Assembly: GCA_023387235.1 (NCBI GenBank)
Contig: JAEWIJ010000013.1
Coordinates: 1-26,082, forward strand
Reading direction: 5' to 3'
Length of the DNA stretch: 26,082 nucleotides
Source: Pseudomonadota bacterium
Lineage (GTDB): Bacteria; Pseudomonadota; Alphaproteobacteria; Rhizobiales; Hyphomicrobiaceae
The notes beneath the pieces were generated by a model that saw only the letters and a program-made list of their open reading frames with translations, was not told the origin of the DNA and made no database searches. The position numbers and the translations under genes were made by a program. Positions 7,468 through 15,335 of the stretch are shown piece by piece (the first letter of the stretch is position 1; the number at the start of each line of letters is the position of its first letter).

Positions 7468-8222
7468 GCTCGATAGCCCTCGAAGACCGGCGCGTCGGCC
7501 CATTTCGCCGCGATCTCGCGCTCGCGCGCCGAGCGCACCGTCCACGTGAAGAGCGGCAGCCCCAGCGCCTCGCGCGTGAAGCGTGTTACGGGCGTCGGCA
7601 GCGCACGCACATGATAGGAGAAGAAGGAGGGCTCAGCCTCGCGGCTTTCGAGCAGATACGTGAGGCTGATCGCGCGCGCGGCGTCGATCTTGTTCGGCCA
7701 CCAGTTGGTGACGGTGTAGTCCGTGGCGATGATCCCGCGCGGGATCCCGGGCGCGAGCACCCGGCAGCGCGCCATGACCGCCGGATCGAACGACTTCAGG
7801 CAGATCGGGCCCTTGTAGGCGACGGCCGCCGCGGCAACGGCCTCCAGAAAGCCGGCCTTGGGCGTATCGAAGTCGCTCTTGATCTCGACGACGAGCGGCA
7901 CGCGCCCGCTGGCGAGGGCGAGAAATTCCGCGAAGGTGATGATGGGCGTGTCCTGCCCGCGATAGCGCAGCGTTGCCAGCTCGGCGGGCGTGCGCTCGTC
8001 GATCAGGCCGTCGGTATCGATGAGACGCTTGAGCGCGCGGTCGTGAAAGACCATCGGCGTGCCGTCGGATGCCGGCTGCAGGTCGCATTCGATGCCGTAG
8101 CCGCCCTCGATCGCGGCAATGAACGCCGGCCCGGTGTTCTCGATGATGCCGGCATTGCGGTCATGCAGGCCGCGATGTGCGATCGGACGGATGAACTGAG
8201 CGCGGTCGAGTACAGGCCCCAC
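7464..8222 (-). CDS. Glycerophosphodiester phosphodiesterase family protein
   Basis: This enzyme class splits glycerophosphodiesters into sn-glycerol 3-phosphate and an alcohol. From the proposed GTG the product has 252 residues with the full active-site set: H16-R17 in IAHRG, E27-N28 in IENT, E44 and D46 in ECDLQ, H59-D60 in VFHD, then VEIKSDF. No signal peptide is seen, so it is probably cytosolic. The frame is open upstream to 8459, but that part lies antiparallel in frame over zapA. The GTG at 8222 starts 4 bases after the zapA stop and has GGGAG nine bases upstream, so translational coupling to zapA is likely. Confidence 0.87.
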   Translation of the reverse strand: MGPVLDRAQFIRPIAHRGLHDRNAGIIENTGPAFIAAIEGGYGIECDLQPASDGTPMVFHDRALKRLIDTDGLIDERTPAELATLRYRGQDTPIITFAEFLALASGRVPLVVEIKSDFDTPKAGFLEAVAAAAVAYKGPICLKSFDPAVMARCRVLAPGIPRGIIATDYTVTNWWPNKIDAARAISLTYLLESREAEPSFFSYHVRALPTPVTRFTREALGLPLFTWTVRSAREREIAAKWADAPVFEGYRA

Positions 8223-8226
8223 GATA

Positions 8227-8454
8227 TCAAGCTCCCAATGCCCTGAGGCGCGCTTCGGCGTCGAGAAGCTCGTCCGCCAGCACGAGCGCCGCCATGAGCA
8301 GCAGGCGATCGTCACCGGCAGCCGAGAACTCACCTGCGAGGCTGTCGACGCGCTGGCGTACGATATCAGACAGTGCGAGAAGGCGCGCCTCCTCGCCGTC
8401 GCCGCACTTGAGACGATAAGTGCGGCCGTTGATCGTGATCGTCGCCTGCCCCAT
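8227..8454 (-). CDS. zapA: Cell division protein ZapA
   Basis: The 75-residue product matches ZapA: an N-terminal strand region MGQATITINGRTYRLKCGDGEEARL followed by a helix/coiled coil (LSDIVRQRVDSL...LLLMAALVLADELLDAEARL). ZapA binds FtsZ filaments and stabilises the Z-ring in the cytosol. It is shorter than the E. coli protein (about 109 residues), with a reduced C-terminal coiled coil. GGAGGTGGG directly before the ATG is a strong ribosome-binding site. It follows a coiled-coil gene (gap 42 bases) and precedes the phosphodiesterase gene (4 bases). No 6S RNA or ygfA follows it, unlike many proteobacteria. Confidence 0.9.
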   Translation of the reverse strand: MGQATITINGRTYRLKCGDGEEARLLALSDIVRQRVDSLAGEFSAAGDDRLLLMAALVLADELLDAEARLRALGA

Positions 8455-8496
8455 CCCACCTCCGCCGCTTCCGCCCGCCCGCGGATGGCTGCTCCG

Positions 8497-8865
8497 CTAT
8501 TGCTCGGTCTCGATGAGACTGCGCAGGGAATCGATCACCCAGTCAATGCGGTTGAGCACCTGATCGCGCCCTTCTTCGAGCGCGCGAATGCGGCCCTCGG
8601 CTTTCTCGAGCGCCGCGATCAGCCGCTCGCGCTCGCTTTCGAGATGCGCGACGCGTGCGAGCAACGCGGGAGGTTCGAGCGCGGAAGCATTTTCTGCAGC
8701 GTTGCGCTTGCCGGCCGACTTGCTATTGCCCGCCTTGCCAGCGCGAGCTTTTCCGCTCGGAGCAGCGGCTTTCTTGGAGGCGGCCGCTTTCGACGCCGGC
8801 TGTTTGGATGAAAGCGCCTTGGAGGCGGGCGCCTTACGCGCTTTACCGCTGGCACGCTCGCTCAT
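8497..8865 (-). CDS. Lysine/alanine-rich coiled-coil protein upstream of zapA
   Basis: The chosen ATG has GGAAGG six bases upstream and gives 122 residues; an upstream in-frame ATG (8913) is less well supported. Residues 1-55 are a disordered Lys/Ala/Ser-rich tail (repeated SKAAASKKAA-type units, histone H1-like). Residues about 66-105 form a heptad-rich coiled coil (LLARVAHLESERERLIAALEKAEGRIRALEE), ending in LNRIDWVIDSLRSLIE. Small coiled-coil proteins (DUF4164-type) precede zapA in many Hyphomicrobiales. I assign no proven function. By position and coiled coil it may partner ZapA, as ZapB does in E. coli, while the basic tail could touch DNA; both points are inference. Confidence 0.75.
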   Translation of the reverse strand: MSERASGKARKAPASKALSSKQPASKAAASKKAAAPSGKARAGKAGNSKSAGKRNAAENASALEPPALLARVAHLESERERLIAALEKAEGRIRALEEGRDQVLNRIDWVIDSLRSLIETEQ

Positions 8866-9028
8866 CTCGAACCTTCCAGTCAGCGGTGAGTGGCTCTCGT
8901 GCGCCGCGCGCAATTCCCCGCCGGAACGAAATCTAAGTGGCGCGCTGCCCGCGCGTCAATTGCGATAAAGGTAGAGGGTGCATGCGATAGCGCACGCGTG
9001 TCGGCCGTGCACACGTGCGCAGCTTCGG

Positions 9029-9442
9029 CTAGCGCAATGGTTCCCCTGTTGGAATCGCGGAGATGATGACGATCGCCTGCGCCATGGGAAAGTCGTCGGT
9101 GATCGTGAGATCGATGCGAGCTTCATAGCCGGGCGGCGTGATCCGCGCGAGCTGCGCGGCGGCACCACCTGTCAGCCGCAATGTCGGTCGTCCCGACGGC
9201 AGGTTCACCACGCCCATGTCGCGCCAGTACACGCCCTTGCGCAAACCCGTGCCGAGGGCTTTCGAGCACGCTTCCTTGGCGGCAAAGCGCTTTGCATAGG
9301 AAGCCGCGCGCTCGCGGCGGCGATCGGATTTCTGGCGCTCGATATCGGTGAAAATACGATTGAGAAAGCGATCGCCGTACGTCTCGATCGAACGCGCAAT
9401 ACGGCGGATGTCGATGACATCATTGCCGAGGCCGAGGATCAT
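9029..9442 (-). CDS. acpS: Holo-[acyl-carrier-protein] synthase
   Basis: AcpS transfers 4'-phosphopantetheine from coenzyme A to a serine of apo-ACP, activating fatty-acid synthesis. The 137-residue product shows the family hallmarks: GNDVIDIRRI with magnesium ligand D8, and RFAAKEACSKALGTG with E57. The FLNRIFTDIE stretch is the usual first helix region. Its ATG overlaps the pdxJ stop by 4 bases (ATGA, 9439-9442), so translation is coupled. In many Hyphomicrobiales lepB and rnc follow acpS; here the next gene is the zapA block. Confidence 0.96.
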   Translation of the reverse strand: MILGLGNDVIDIRRIARSIETYGDRFLNRIFTDIERQKSDRRRERAASYAKRFAAKEACSKALGTGLRKGVYWRDMGVVNLPSGRPTLRLTGGAAAQLARITPPGYEARIDLTITDDFPMAQAIVIISAIPTGEPLR

Positions 9443-10203
9443 GGCACGCGCGCCTCGCGCATCAGGCGGATCATGTGCTCGATGGCCGGCCGGAGGCCGA
9501 TCATGATCGCTTCGCCCATGATGAAATGCCCGATATTGAGCTCGGCCATCTCCGGAAGGCGCGCGACCTCGCCGACCGTATTGTACGTGAGGCCGTGCCC
9601 GGCATGGACCTCGAGGCCGGCCGCATGCGCCGCGCGCGCGCCTTTGGCGAGGCGCTGAACTTCCTGCTCGACGCGCTGCCAGTCATTGGCGAGCGCGTGC
9701 TCGCAATAGGTGCCGGTGTGCAGCTCGACGATGTCGGCGCCGAGCTTCGCCGCGGCCTCGATCGGCGCGCTGTCCGGCTCGATGAAGAGCGAGACGCGGA
9801 TGCCGGCCGCCTTCAGCTCGCCGATGCAGCGCTCGAGAAAGCTGCCCGCACCGACAACGTCGAGGCCGCCCTCGGTCGTGCGCTCCTCGCGCTTTTCGGG
9901 CACGAGGCAGCAGGCGTGGGGCACTGTCTTAAGCGCAATGGCCAGCATCTCGGGCGTCGCCGCCATCTCGAAATTCAGCGGGCGCGTGATCTCGGCCTTG
10001 AGGCGCGCGATATCGTCATCGCGAATGTGCCGGCGATCCTCGCGCAAGTGCGCCGTGATGCCGTCGGCGCCGGCCTCGATCGCGAGATGCGCAGCGCGCA
10101 CGGGGTCGGGATGGTGCCCGCCGCGCGCGTTCCGCAAAGTCGCAACGTGATCGACGTTGACGCCGAGGCGCAGCGCCGCGGGCAGGGATTTCACTTGGGA
10201 CAT
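9439..10203 (-). CDS. pdxJ: Pyridoxine 5'-phosphate synthase
   Basis: PdxJ condenses 1-deoxy-D-xylulose 5-phosphate with 3-amino-2-oxopropyl phosphate to make pyridoxine 5'-phosphate, the last ring-forming step of DXP-dependent vitamin B6 synthesis. The 254-residue product carries LGVNVDHVATLRNARGG near the N-terminus, then GADGITAHLREDRRHI, NFEMAAT, VSLFIEPD, VELHTGTY, and the C-terminal EVHAGHGLTYNTV and ELNIGHFIMGEAI motifs. Length fits the family. It is coupled to acpS by a 4-base overlap, and the DUF2062 gene is 52 bases upstream. Confidence 0.96.
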   Translation of the reverse strand: MSQVKSLPAALRLGVNVDHVATLRNARGGHHPDPVRAAHLAIEAGADGITAHLREDRRHIRDDDIARLKAEITRPLNFEMAATPEMLAIALKTVPHACCLVPEKREERTTEGGLDVVGAGSFLERCIGELKAAGIRVSLFIEPDSAPIEAAAKLGADIVELHTGTYCEHALANDWQRVEQEVQRLAKGARAAHAAGLEVHAGHGLTYNTVGEVARLPEMAELNIGHFIMGEAIMIGLRPAIEHMIRLMREARVP

Positions 10204-10255
10204 TGGCTCGCTCGACTCTTACGGCCGGCGCGGCCGTAAGGGCCCAGCGTCAAGC

Positions 10256-10813
10256 CTACTGTCGGCGGCGGGTGTGAAAGACCTCGGCCGCCCGGCGGCC
10301 TATGAAATAGAGGGCCGAGCCGGAAATCAACCCCAGCACGAGGCTGCCGACGAAGAGTGGTTTAAGGATCGGCCACAAGAGTTTGCCGGCCGCATCCATC
10401 ATACGCAGCGGATCGGGCTGGAAGCTCGATGTCTCGGCAAGGTGCGTCAGCGTGCGCTGCAGCTCCTCGACGGTCATCGGGGCCGTCTCCCCGAGCAGCA
10501 TGAGGCCGAGCAGATACGAGCCGACCCACATGACAGGCCACGTCAGCGGATTGCCGGCCCACGTGCCGAGCACCGCGGCGCCGACATTGGCGCGGCCGGC
10601 CCAGGCTATGGCCATGGCGACGAGCATCTGAACGCCGAGCACGGGCAGGAAGGCGACGAACACGCCGGTCGCGAGGCCGAGGCCTATGGCGTGCGGCGTC
10701 GTCTCGAGGCGCAGTACTTCGGACCAGGCGCGGCGCAAGCCCCACTCTCCTGACCTGTTCTCACCACTTCGGGTACTGAACGTCCCGTCACGGCAATCGT
10801 TCCGCGAACCCAT
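10256..10813 (-). CDS. DUF2062 membrane protein
   Basis: The 185-residue product matches DUF2062: TTPHAIGLGLATGVFVAFLPVLGVQMLVAMAIAWAGRANVGAAVLGTWAGNPLTWPVMWVGSYLLG. Hydrophobic stretches suggest about three to four membrane segments, including a C-terminal one (FVGSLVLGLISGSALYFI). Function of the family is not established. It lies between rsh and pdxJ, the usual place in this order of bacteria. The start is uncertain: the ATG at 10813 gives an unusual N-terminus, while an in-frame TTG about 25 codons later has CAGGAG eight bases before it and would start just before the conserved part (LRRAWSEVLRLETTPHAI). Confidence 0.85.
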   Translation of the reverse strand: MGSRNDCRDGTFSTRSGENRSGEWGLRRAWSEVLRLETTPHAIGLGLATGVFVAFLPVLGVQMLVAMAIAWAGRANVGAAVLGTWAGNPLTWPVMWVGSYLLGLMLLGETAPMTVEELQRTLTHLAETSSFQPDPLRMMDAAGKLLWPILKPLFVGSLVLGLISGSALYFIGRRAAEVFHTRRRQ

Positions 10814-10901
10814 GTGACCGCACCTGCGTTAGTAAAGTCGTAGCTACATGGGCGCCGTTTGCGGCTCCCTCGTGACGCAACGCATGTACGGAAGACACAC
10901 C

Positions 10902-13151
10902 TCAGGCAAATACGCGCTCGACCTTGCTCACGACCGATTTGCTCTTGAGCCCGTTGATGATGCGATTGAGGTGGACGAGATCGAACACCTCCACCTCGAT
11001 CATCATCTCCGTGAAATCCGCGCCCCGGTAGAGCATCCGCAGATTGTCGATATTGCCGTCGTCCTCACCGATGACCTGCGCGATCTGGGCGAGCGTGCCC
11101 GGCTCGTTCAGCACAGTTACAGAGATTCGCGCGGGAAAGCGCTCCGGCGCTTCCTGGTTGATGTCCCAAGTCACGTCGATCCAGCGCTCGTGCTCGAACT
11201 CGCTCAGACGCGGGGAATGGATCTGGAAGATGCGGATGCCCTCCCCGGGCGTCAGGACGCCGACAATGCGGTCGCCAGGCACCGCACCGCCCGGTTCGAA
11301 GGACACCGGCACGTCATTGCGCACGCCGCGAATGACAATGCCCTTGCCGGCGCCGGTGCCGCCCGTGCCGCTGCTGGTCGGCCACCGGAACTTGAGGCCC
11401 ATGACCTTCGACAGGTTGAACCAGCCCTCCTCGCCACCTTCGCCATTCTCGAAGCGATTGCGCGGGCGCGAGCGGGCGCCCGACGGCAGCAGGTCTGCCG
11501 CCTCGGGCGCGATGGCGCGAATGACGTCCGCGATGGGAAGCTCGCTGCGCCCGACCGCGGCGTGCACGTCGTCGACGGTCTTGTGCGTGAGGCGCGAGAG
11601 GGCGCGGCGCAGGCGATCGTCGGAATAGTCCTGGCCGATCTTGGCAAAGGCCGAGCCGAGCAGGCGGCGGCCGAGCTCGGCATATTGCCGGCGCAGTGAA
11701 TCGCGCGCCGCGCGGCGGATGGCGCTGCGCGCCTTGCCGGTCACCGCAATGCGCTCCCAGGCTGCCGGCGGCGTTCGGCTCGATGACGTCAGGATGTGTA
11801 CTTCGTCGCCATTACGCAGCGCCGTCGAGAGCGGCATCTGGCGACCGTTGATGCTGGCACCGACGCAGGAGTTGCCGACATCGGTGTGCACGGCATAGGC
11901 GAAGTCGATCGGCGTCGCACCCTGCGGCAGCGCGATCAGCCGGCCCTTCGGCGTGAAGCAGAACACCTGGTCGTGGAAGAGCTCGAGCTTGGTGTGCTCG
12001 AGAAACTCCTCCGAGTTGTCGCCCTCGAGCAGCGTCTCGACGAGCCGGCGCAGCCAGATATACGGCCCCATCTCGCGCATCGCCTCGGGCGATACCGGCG
12101 CCTTGCCGTTCGCGCGCGCGGCATCCTTGTAGAACGTGTGCGCGGCGACGCCGTACTCCGCCGTGACGTGCATCGGCTCGGTACGCAACTGCAGCTCGAC
12201 GCGCTGATGGCGCGGGCCGACGATCGTCGTGTGGATCGAGCGATAGCCGTTCTGCTTCGGCGTCGAGATGTAGTCCTTGAAGCGGCCCGGCACGGCGCGC
12301 CAGCTCGTATGGACGAGGCCGAGCGCGCGATAGCAGTCCTCGATGCTGCCGCAGATCACGCGGAAGCCGTAGAGGTCGGAAAGCTGCTCGAGCGAGATCT
12401 GGCGGTTCTGCATCTTCCGCCAGATCGAGTACGGTTTCTTCTCGCGTCCCGTCACCTCGGCGCTGAAGCTCGCTTCCGCGAGCTTGGCGACAAGGCTCTG
12501 CCGGATCTCCTCGACGAGGCCCCGATTGTTCTGGCCCAGCTGATCGAGGCGTTCGCGCACGGTCCGGTAGGCCTCGGGATGAAGCCAGCGAAAGGCGAGA
12601 TCCTCGAGCTCCTCGCGCATGGCCTGCATGCCCATGCGGCCGGCGAGCGGCGCATAGATCTCCAGCGTCTCCTCGCTGTTGCGCCGACGACTCTCGGGCG
12701 ACATGTGCTCGAGCGTGCGCATGTTGTGCAGGCGGTCGGCGAGCTTAACGAGCAGGACGCGGATGTCGGTCGAGATCGCGACCAGCAGCTTCCTGAAATT
12801 CTCGGCCTGCTCGGCCTTCTTGGAGACGAGGTCGAGCCGCTTGATCTTGGTGAGGCCGTCGACCAGCACGCCGATCTCGGGACCGAAGAGCTGATCGATC
12901 TCCGCGCGCGTCGCCTCGGTGTCCTCGATCACGTCATGCAGCAGCGCGGTCGCGATCGTCGCATCGTCGAGCTTGAGATCGGTCAGGATCGCGGCGACTT
13001 CGAGGGGGTGCGAGAAGTAAGGATCGCCCGAGGCACGCTTTTGATGTCCGTGCGCGCGCATGGCATAGACATAGGCGCGATTGAGCAGCGTCTCGTCGGC
13101 CTTGGGGTCGTAGCGGAGCACCCGCTCGACCAGCTCGTACTGACGCATCAT
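10902..13151 (-). CDS. rsh: Bifunctional (p)ppGpp synthetase/hydrolase (RSH)
   Basis: This is the long RelA/SpoT-type enzyme that makes and degrades (p)ppGpp in the stringent response. From the chosen start it has 749 residues. The hydrolase HD domain shows HPLEVAAIL (from about 48), HDVIED (72-77) and KLADRLHNMRTL (about 136-147). The synthetase domain shows YGFRVIC and GRFKDYISTPKQNGYRSIHT; the RFKD signature (290-293) is the bifunctional type, in place of the EXDD of monofunctional RelA. A TGS domain (about 395-456) and a C-terminal ACT domain (VTVLNEPGTLAQIAQVIGEDDGNI) follow. I start at MMRQYELVERV by family knowledge; an upstream GTG at 13193 is in frame with a fair GTGAGG. rpoZ lies upstream in the same direction. 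Confidence 0.96.
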   Translation of the reverse strand: MMRQYELVERVLRYDPKADETLLNRAYVYAMRAHGHQKRASGDPYFSHPLEVAAILTDLKLDDATIATALLHDVIEDTEATRAEIDQLFGPEIGVLVDGLTKIKRLDLVSKKAEQAENFRKLLVAISTDIRVLLVKLADRLHNMRTLEHMSPESRRRNSEETLEIYAPLAGRMGMQAMREELEDLAFRWLHPEAYRTVRERLDQLGQNNRGLVEEIRQSLVAKLAEASFSAEVTGREKKPYSIWRKMQNRQISLEQLSDLYGFRVICGSIEDCYRALGLVHTSWRAVPGRFKDYISTPKQNGYRSIHTTIVGPRHQRVELQLRTEPMHVTAEYGVAAHTFYKDAARANGKAPVSPEAMREMGPYIWLRRLVETLLEGDNSEEFLEHTKLELFHDQVFCFTPKGRLIALPQGATPIDFAYAVHTDVGNSCVGASINGRQMPLSTALRNGDEVHILTSSSRTPPAAWERIAVTGKARSAIRRAARDSLRRQYAELGRRLLGSAFAKIGQDYSDDRLRRALSRLTHKTVDDVHAAVGRSELPIADVIRAIAPEAADLLPSGARSRPRNRFENGEGGEEGWFNLSKVMGLKFRWPTSSGTGGTGAGKGIVIRGVRNDVPVSFEPGGAVPGDRIVGVLTPGEGIRIFQIHSPRLSEFEHERWIDVTWDINQEAPERFPARISVTVLNEPGTLAQIAQVIGEDDGNIDNLRMLYRGADFTEMMIEVEVFDLVHLNRIINGLKSKSVVSKVERVFA

Positions 13152-13254
13152 GCCGCTTCGAACCTCTGCATCCGGCCGCCGCGCTACGTCCACGCCTCAC
13201 GAAACATAAGCGTGAGTCTGCGCCGCGGCTAGCACGAGCCCCGGCGCCAGACCA

Positions 13255-13277
13255 AACAGGATTGCCGAACAGGATTG
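13255..13277. repeat. Short tandem duplication in the rpoZ-rsh gap
   Basis: The 10-mer AACAGGATTG occurs at 13255-13264 and again at 13268-13277, a period of 13 bases, between the rpoZ stop and the rsh start. It may be a small local duplication; no function is apparent. Confidence 0.5.
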
Positions 13278-13296
13278 ATGAAGCGGAGCCCGCTCC

Positions 13297-13746
13297 TCAG
13301 CGGCCGCGCGCCCCGCCGTTGCCGCCGCCACCACCACCGCCGCCGCCATTGGACGAGGGCTCGATCGGCGCCATGCTTTCCATGGCGCGCAGAAGCTGCT
13401 CCTCGGACATGGTGATCTGGTCGATCGCCGTATCGGCGGACTGGTCGTCGCGGCCGAGCTGCTGGCGGCTGCGGTCGGCGCCGATGAGCGGGGCAGCGCC
13501 GGCCTCGGGCTCGTCGATCTCGACGTTCTTCTGGATGGAGTGGATGAGGCTCTCGCGCAGGTCGTCGGCCGGCACGGTCCGCTCGGCCACCTCCCTCAGC
13601 GCAATGACCGGGTTCTTGTCGTTGTCGGGCTCGACGGTCAGATGCGAGCCCGAGGCGATCGCGCGCGCGCGATGAGCCGCAAGCAGCACCAGTTCGAACC
13701 GATTGGGGACCTTGTCCACGCAATCTTCAACCGTGACACGCGCCAT
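13297..13746 (-). CDS. rpoZ: RNA polymerase omega subunit
   Basis: Omega helps assemble RNA polymerase and, with beta-prime, forms one of the (p)ppGpp-binding sites. The 149-residue product begins MARVTVEDCVDKVPNRFELVLLAAHRARAIASG, an excellent match that keeps the MAR tripeptide implicated in ppGpp binding in E. coli, followed by NPVIALREVAERTV. It is longer than the E. coli protein (91 residues): an acidic/glutamine extension and a tail with nine glycines in a row (NGGGGGGGGGNGGARGR), encoded at about 13303-13352. The ATG at 13746 is chosen because MAR is the family start; GAGG lies ten bases upstream. Position before rsh links it to the stringent response. Confidence 0.95.
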   Translation of the reverse strand: MARVTVEDCVDKVPNRFELVLLAAHRARAIASGSHLTVEPDNDKNPVIALREVAERTVPADDLRESLIHSIQKNVEIDEPEAGAAPLIGADRSRQQLGRDDQSADTAIDQITMSEEQLLRAMESMAPIEPSSNGGGGGGGGGNGGARGR

Positions 13747-13859
13747 CGCCGTCAATCCTCGATTTTCAGGTGTCCATCAGGGCAAAAGGGGCGCACCGCC
13801 GGCGCCATCGGGTATCGTTGCCCACTCGGGGCGGTTATTGCCACGAATAAGCCGTTGAA

Positions 13860-14384
13860 TCAAGCCGGCGCAATGCCACGGCGAAGATCCGGCCGGCGCC
13901 TCAGCAGCGTGCCGGCCGTGAGCCCGAGAGCGGGGTGGCGCCAATGGGGGGCGACCTCCTCCAGGGGCACCAGCACGAAACCACGCTCGTGCATGAGCGG
14001 ATGGGGCAGGACGAGGGGGCCGCCGGCCCTGTTGCGCGCCGGCCAGTTCAGGATCCGGCCTCCGTAATCGACAAGATCGAGATCGAGGGCCCTGGCGCTC
14101 CACCGCGCCCGCGGCCGCCGCCCGGCCTGGCGCTCGATGGTCTTGAAAAGGCGCAGCAGGCCCCCAACTGGAAGATCAGTGCGTGCCAGTACGATCGCAT
14201 TGTAGAAATCCGGCATAAGTCCCGCAGCGGAATGCGGGCGGGTGCGGTAAATTCGCGAACACGTGACAATAAAGACCCGATTTTGCTCAAGTATGTCGCG
14301 TGCGAACGAAAGTGTTTCTACTGGCGCTCCCCACGCGCCCGACAGGTTAGCGCCCATTGATACCAAGCAATTTGGGGGGATCAT
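13860..14384 (-). CDS. folK: HPPK, 2-amino-4-hydroxy-6-hydroxymethyldihydropteridine pyrophosphokinase
   Basis: FolK transfers pyrophosphate from ATP to 6-hydroxymethyl-7,8-dihydropterin in folate synthesis. From the ATG at 14384 the product has 174 residues. Family motifs are LVSMGANLSG at the N-terminus, YRTRP, DFYNAIV, the signature RWSARALDLDLVDYG (RxxRxLDxDL type), and LPHPLMHERGFVLVPLEEVAPHW. The start is uncertain: the frame is open up to 14435 and no strong ribosome-binding site is seen; the conserved part needs a start at or upstream of 14384. No folP or folB neighbour is present. It lies upstream of rpoZ on the same strand. Confidence 0.93.
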   Translation of the reverse strand: MIPPNCLVSMGANLSGAWGAPVETLSFARDILEQNRVFIVTCSRIYRTRPHSAAGLMPDFYNAIVLARTDLPVGGLLRLFKTIERQAGRRPRARWSARALDLDLVDYGGRILNWPARNRAGGPLVLPHPLMHERGFVLVPLEEVAPHWRHPALGLTAGTLLRRRPDLRRGIAPA

Positions 14385-14624
14385 TCCATTGATCGCGTTA
14401 TGCGAATCGCCAGGATGAGCATACGTAAGCTGCATTGGCTTCAGCCGGCGAAGGGTCTAAGATGTGGCGATGTATCACTTCATTTCGCACGGGTTGGTCT
14501 ATATACGGTTGCACAACCTTGGGCATGCGGTCTCGCTGATCGTTGTAAGGCCCGCTCTCATATGACGTTGTGACATCACGCTCGTGCTCCCGGGCCGGGC
14601 CAACAATGAAAAGGCAAGTCCACG
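14385..14624. promoter_or_regulatory. Divergent intergenic region, folK / NYN gene
   Basis: About 240 bases between divergent starts. A TATATA stretch near 14501 is followed by a small inverted repeat (GGTTG-CA-CAACC, about 14506-14517). This is a plausible place for a promoter and operator of the NYN gene, but the boxes are not defined by anything beyond position. No gene is supported. Confidence 0.35.
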
Positions 14625-15272
14625 ATGTTTTTCTACCCAACGGAGCGCATCGCGCTTTTCATCGATGGGGCTAACCTCTACGCCACCGCCAAGGCGCTGG
14701 GATTCGACATCGACTACAAGAACCTACTCGGTGTCTTCCGGAGCAAGGGCTACCTGGTCCGTGCTCTTTACTATACCGCGCTCGTCGAGGACCAGGAGTA
14801 CTCATCGATCCGGCCGCTGATCGATTGGCTCGATTACAACGGCTACACCATGGTGACCAAGCCGACCAAGGAGTTCACGGACGCCTCGGGCCGGCGCAAG
14901 ATCAAAGGCAACATGGACATCGAGCTGACCGTCGACGCCATGGAGCTTGCGCCGAAGCTGGATCATGTCGTCCTCTTCTCTGGTGACGGTGATTTCCGGA
15001 GCCTTGTCGCGGCACTGCAGGCCAAGGGACTTCGCGTCAGCGTCGTCTCCACGCTGCAGACGCAGCCGCCCATGGTCGCCGACGAGCTGCGCCGTCAGGC
15101 CGACCAGTTCATCGACATCGCCGACCTCGAGAAGGACATCTGTCGCGACCCGAGCCAGCGCATCCCGCGCGAAGCCCGCGAGACGCGCCTCGCCCAGTTC
15201 CGCGCGCAGCGCGACCGCGAGGGTGTCAGTCCGGGTGCCTCGCAGCACAGCCACGACGATGTGGACATGTGA
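14625..15272 (+). CDS. NYN-domain (LabA/DUF88-type) putative ribonuclease
   Basis: The 215-residue product is a NYN/PIN-like nuclease domain of the LabA/DUF88 group. The acidic active-site set is visible: D14 and N17 in ALFIDGANLYATAKALG, D98 in KGNMDIELTVDAM, and D121/D123 in VVLFSGDGDFRSLV. These would bind metal for RNA cleavage; activity and target are not known. Residues after about 170 are a polar, probably disordered tail (RIPREARETRLAQFRAQRDREG). An AAGG lies ten bases before the ATG. The same gene sits near smpB and rpoZ in many Hyphomicrobiales, suggesting an RNA-quality or stringent-response link. It is a single-gene unit with its own terminator. Confidence 0.9.
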   Translation: MFFYPTERIALFIDGANLYATAKALGFDIDYKNLLGVFRSKGYLVRALYYTALVEDQEYSSIRPLIDWLDYNGYTMVTKPTKEFTDASGRRKIKGNMDIELTVDAMELAPKLDHVVLFSGDGDFRSLVAALQAKGLRVSVVSTLQTQPPMVADELRRQADQFIDIADLEKDICRDPSQRIPREARETRLAQFRAQRDREGVSPGASQHSHDDVDM

Positions 15273-15297
15273 GGCTGCGCGGTAAAGCGTAGATCAA

Positions 15298-15335
15298 ACG
15301 GCGCGTCGGGCCCGCGAGGCCCGGCGCGTTTTTTT
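15298..15335 (+). terminator. Intrinsic terminator after the NYN gene
   Basis: An 11-12 bp GC-rich stem (arms about 15301-15312 and 15318-15328, one T-G wobble) with a CGCGA loop is followed by seven T's (15329-15335). The TTA that forms the stop of the convergent GNAT gene (15334-15336) lies inside the end of the T-run, so the two transcription units abut. Confidence 0.88.

Noticed and set aside
8223..8459. 79-codon N-terminal extension of the phosphodiesterase gene
   Set aside because: The extension reads through zapA in another frame; zapA is well supported, and a GTG with a good ribosome-binding site lies just after its stop.
8866..9028. Possible 6S RNA (ssrS) near zapA
   Set aside because: The gap is on the wrong side of zapA, and I could not see the long bulged hairpin of 6S RNA in it.
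11796..13232. 478-residue plus-strand open frame
   Set aside because: It is the antisense shadow of rsh, which has complete HD, synthetase, TGS and ACT motifs.
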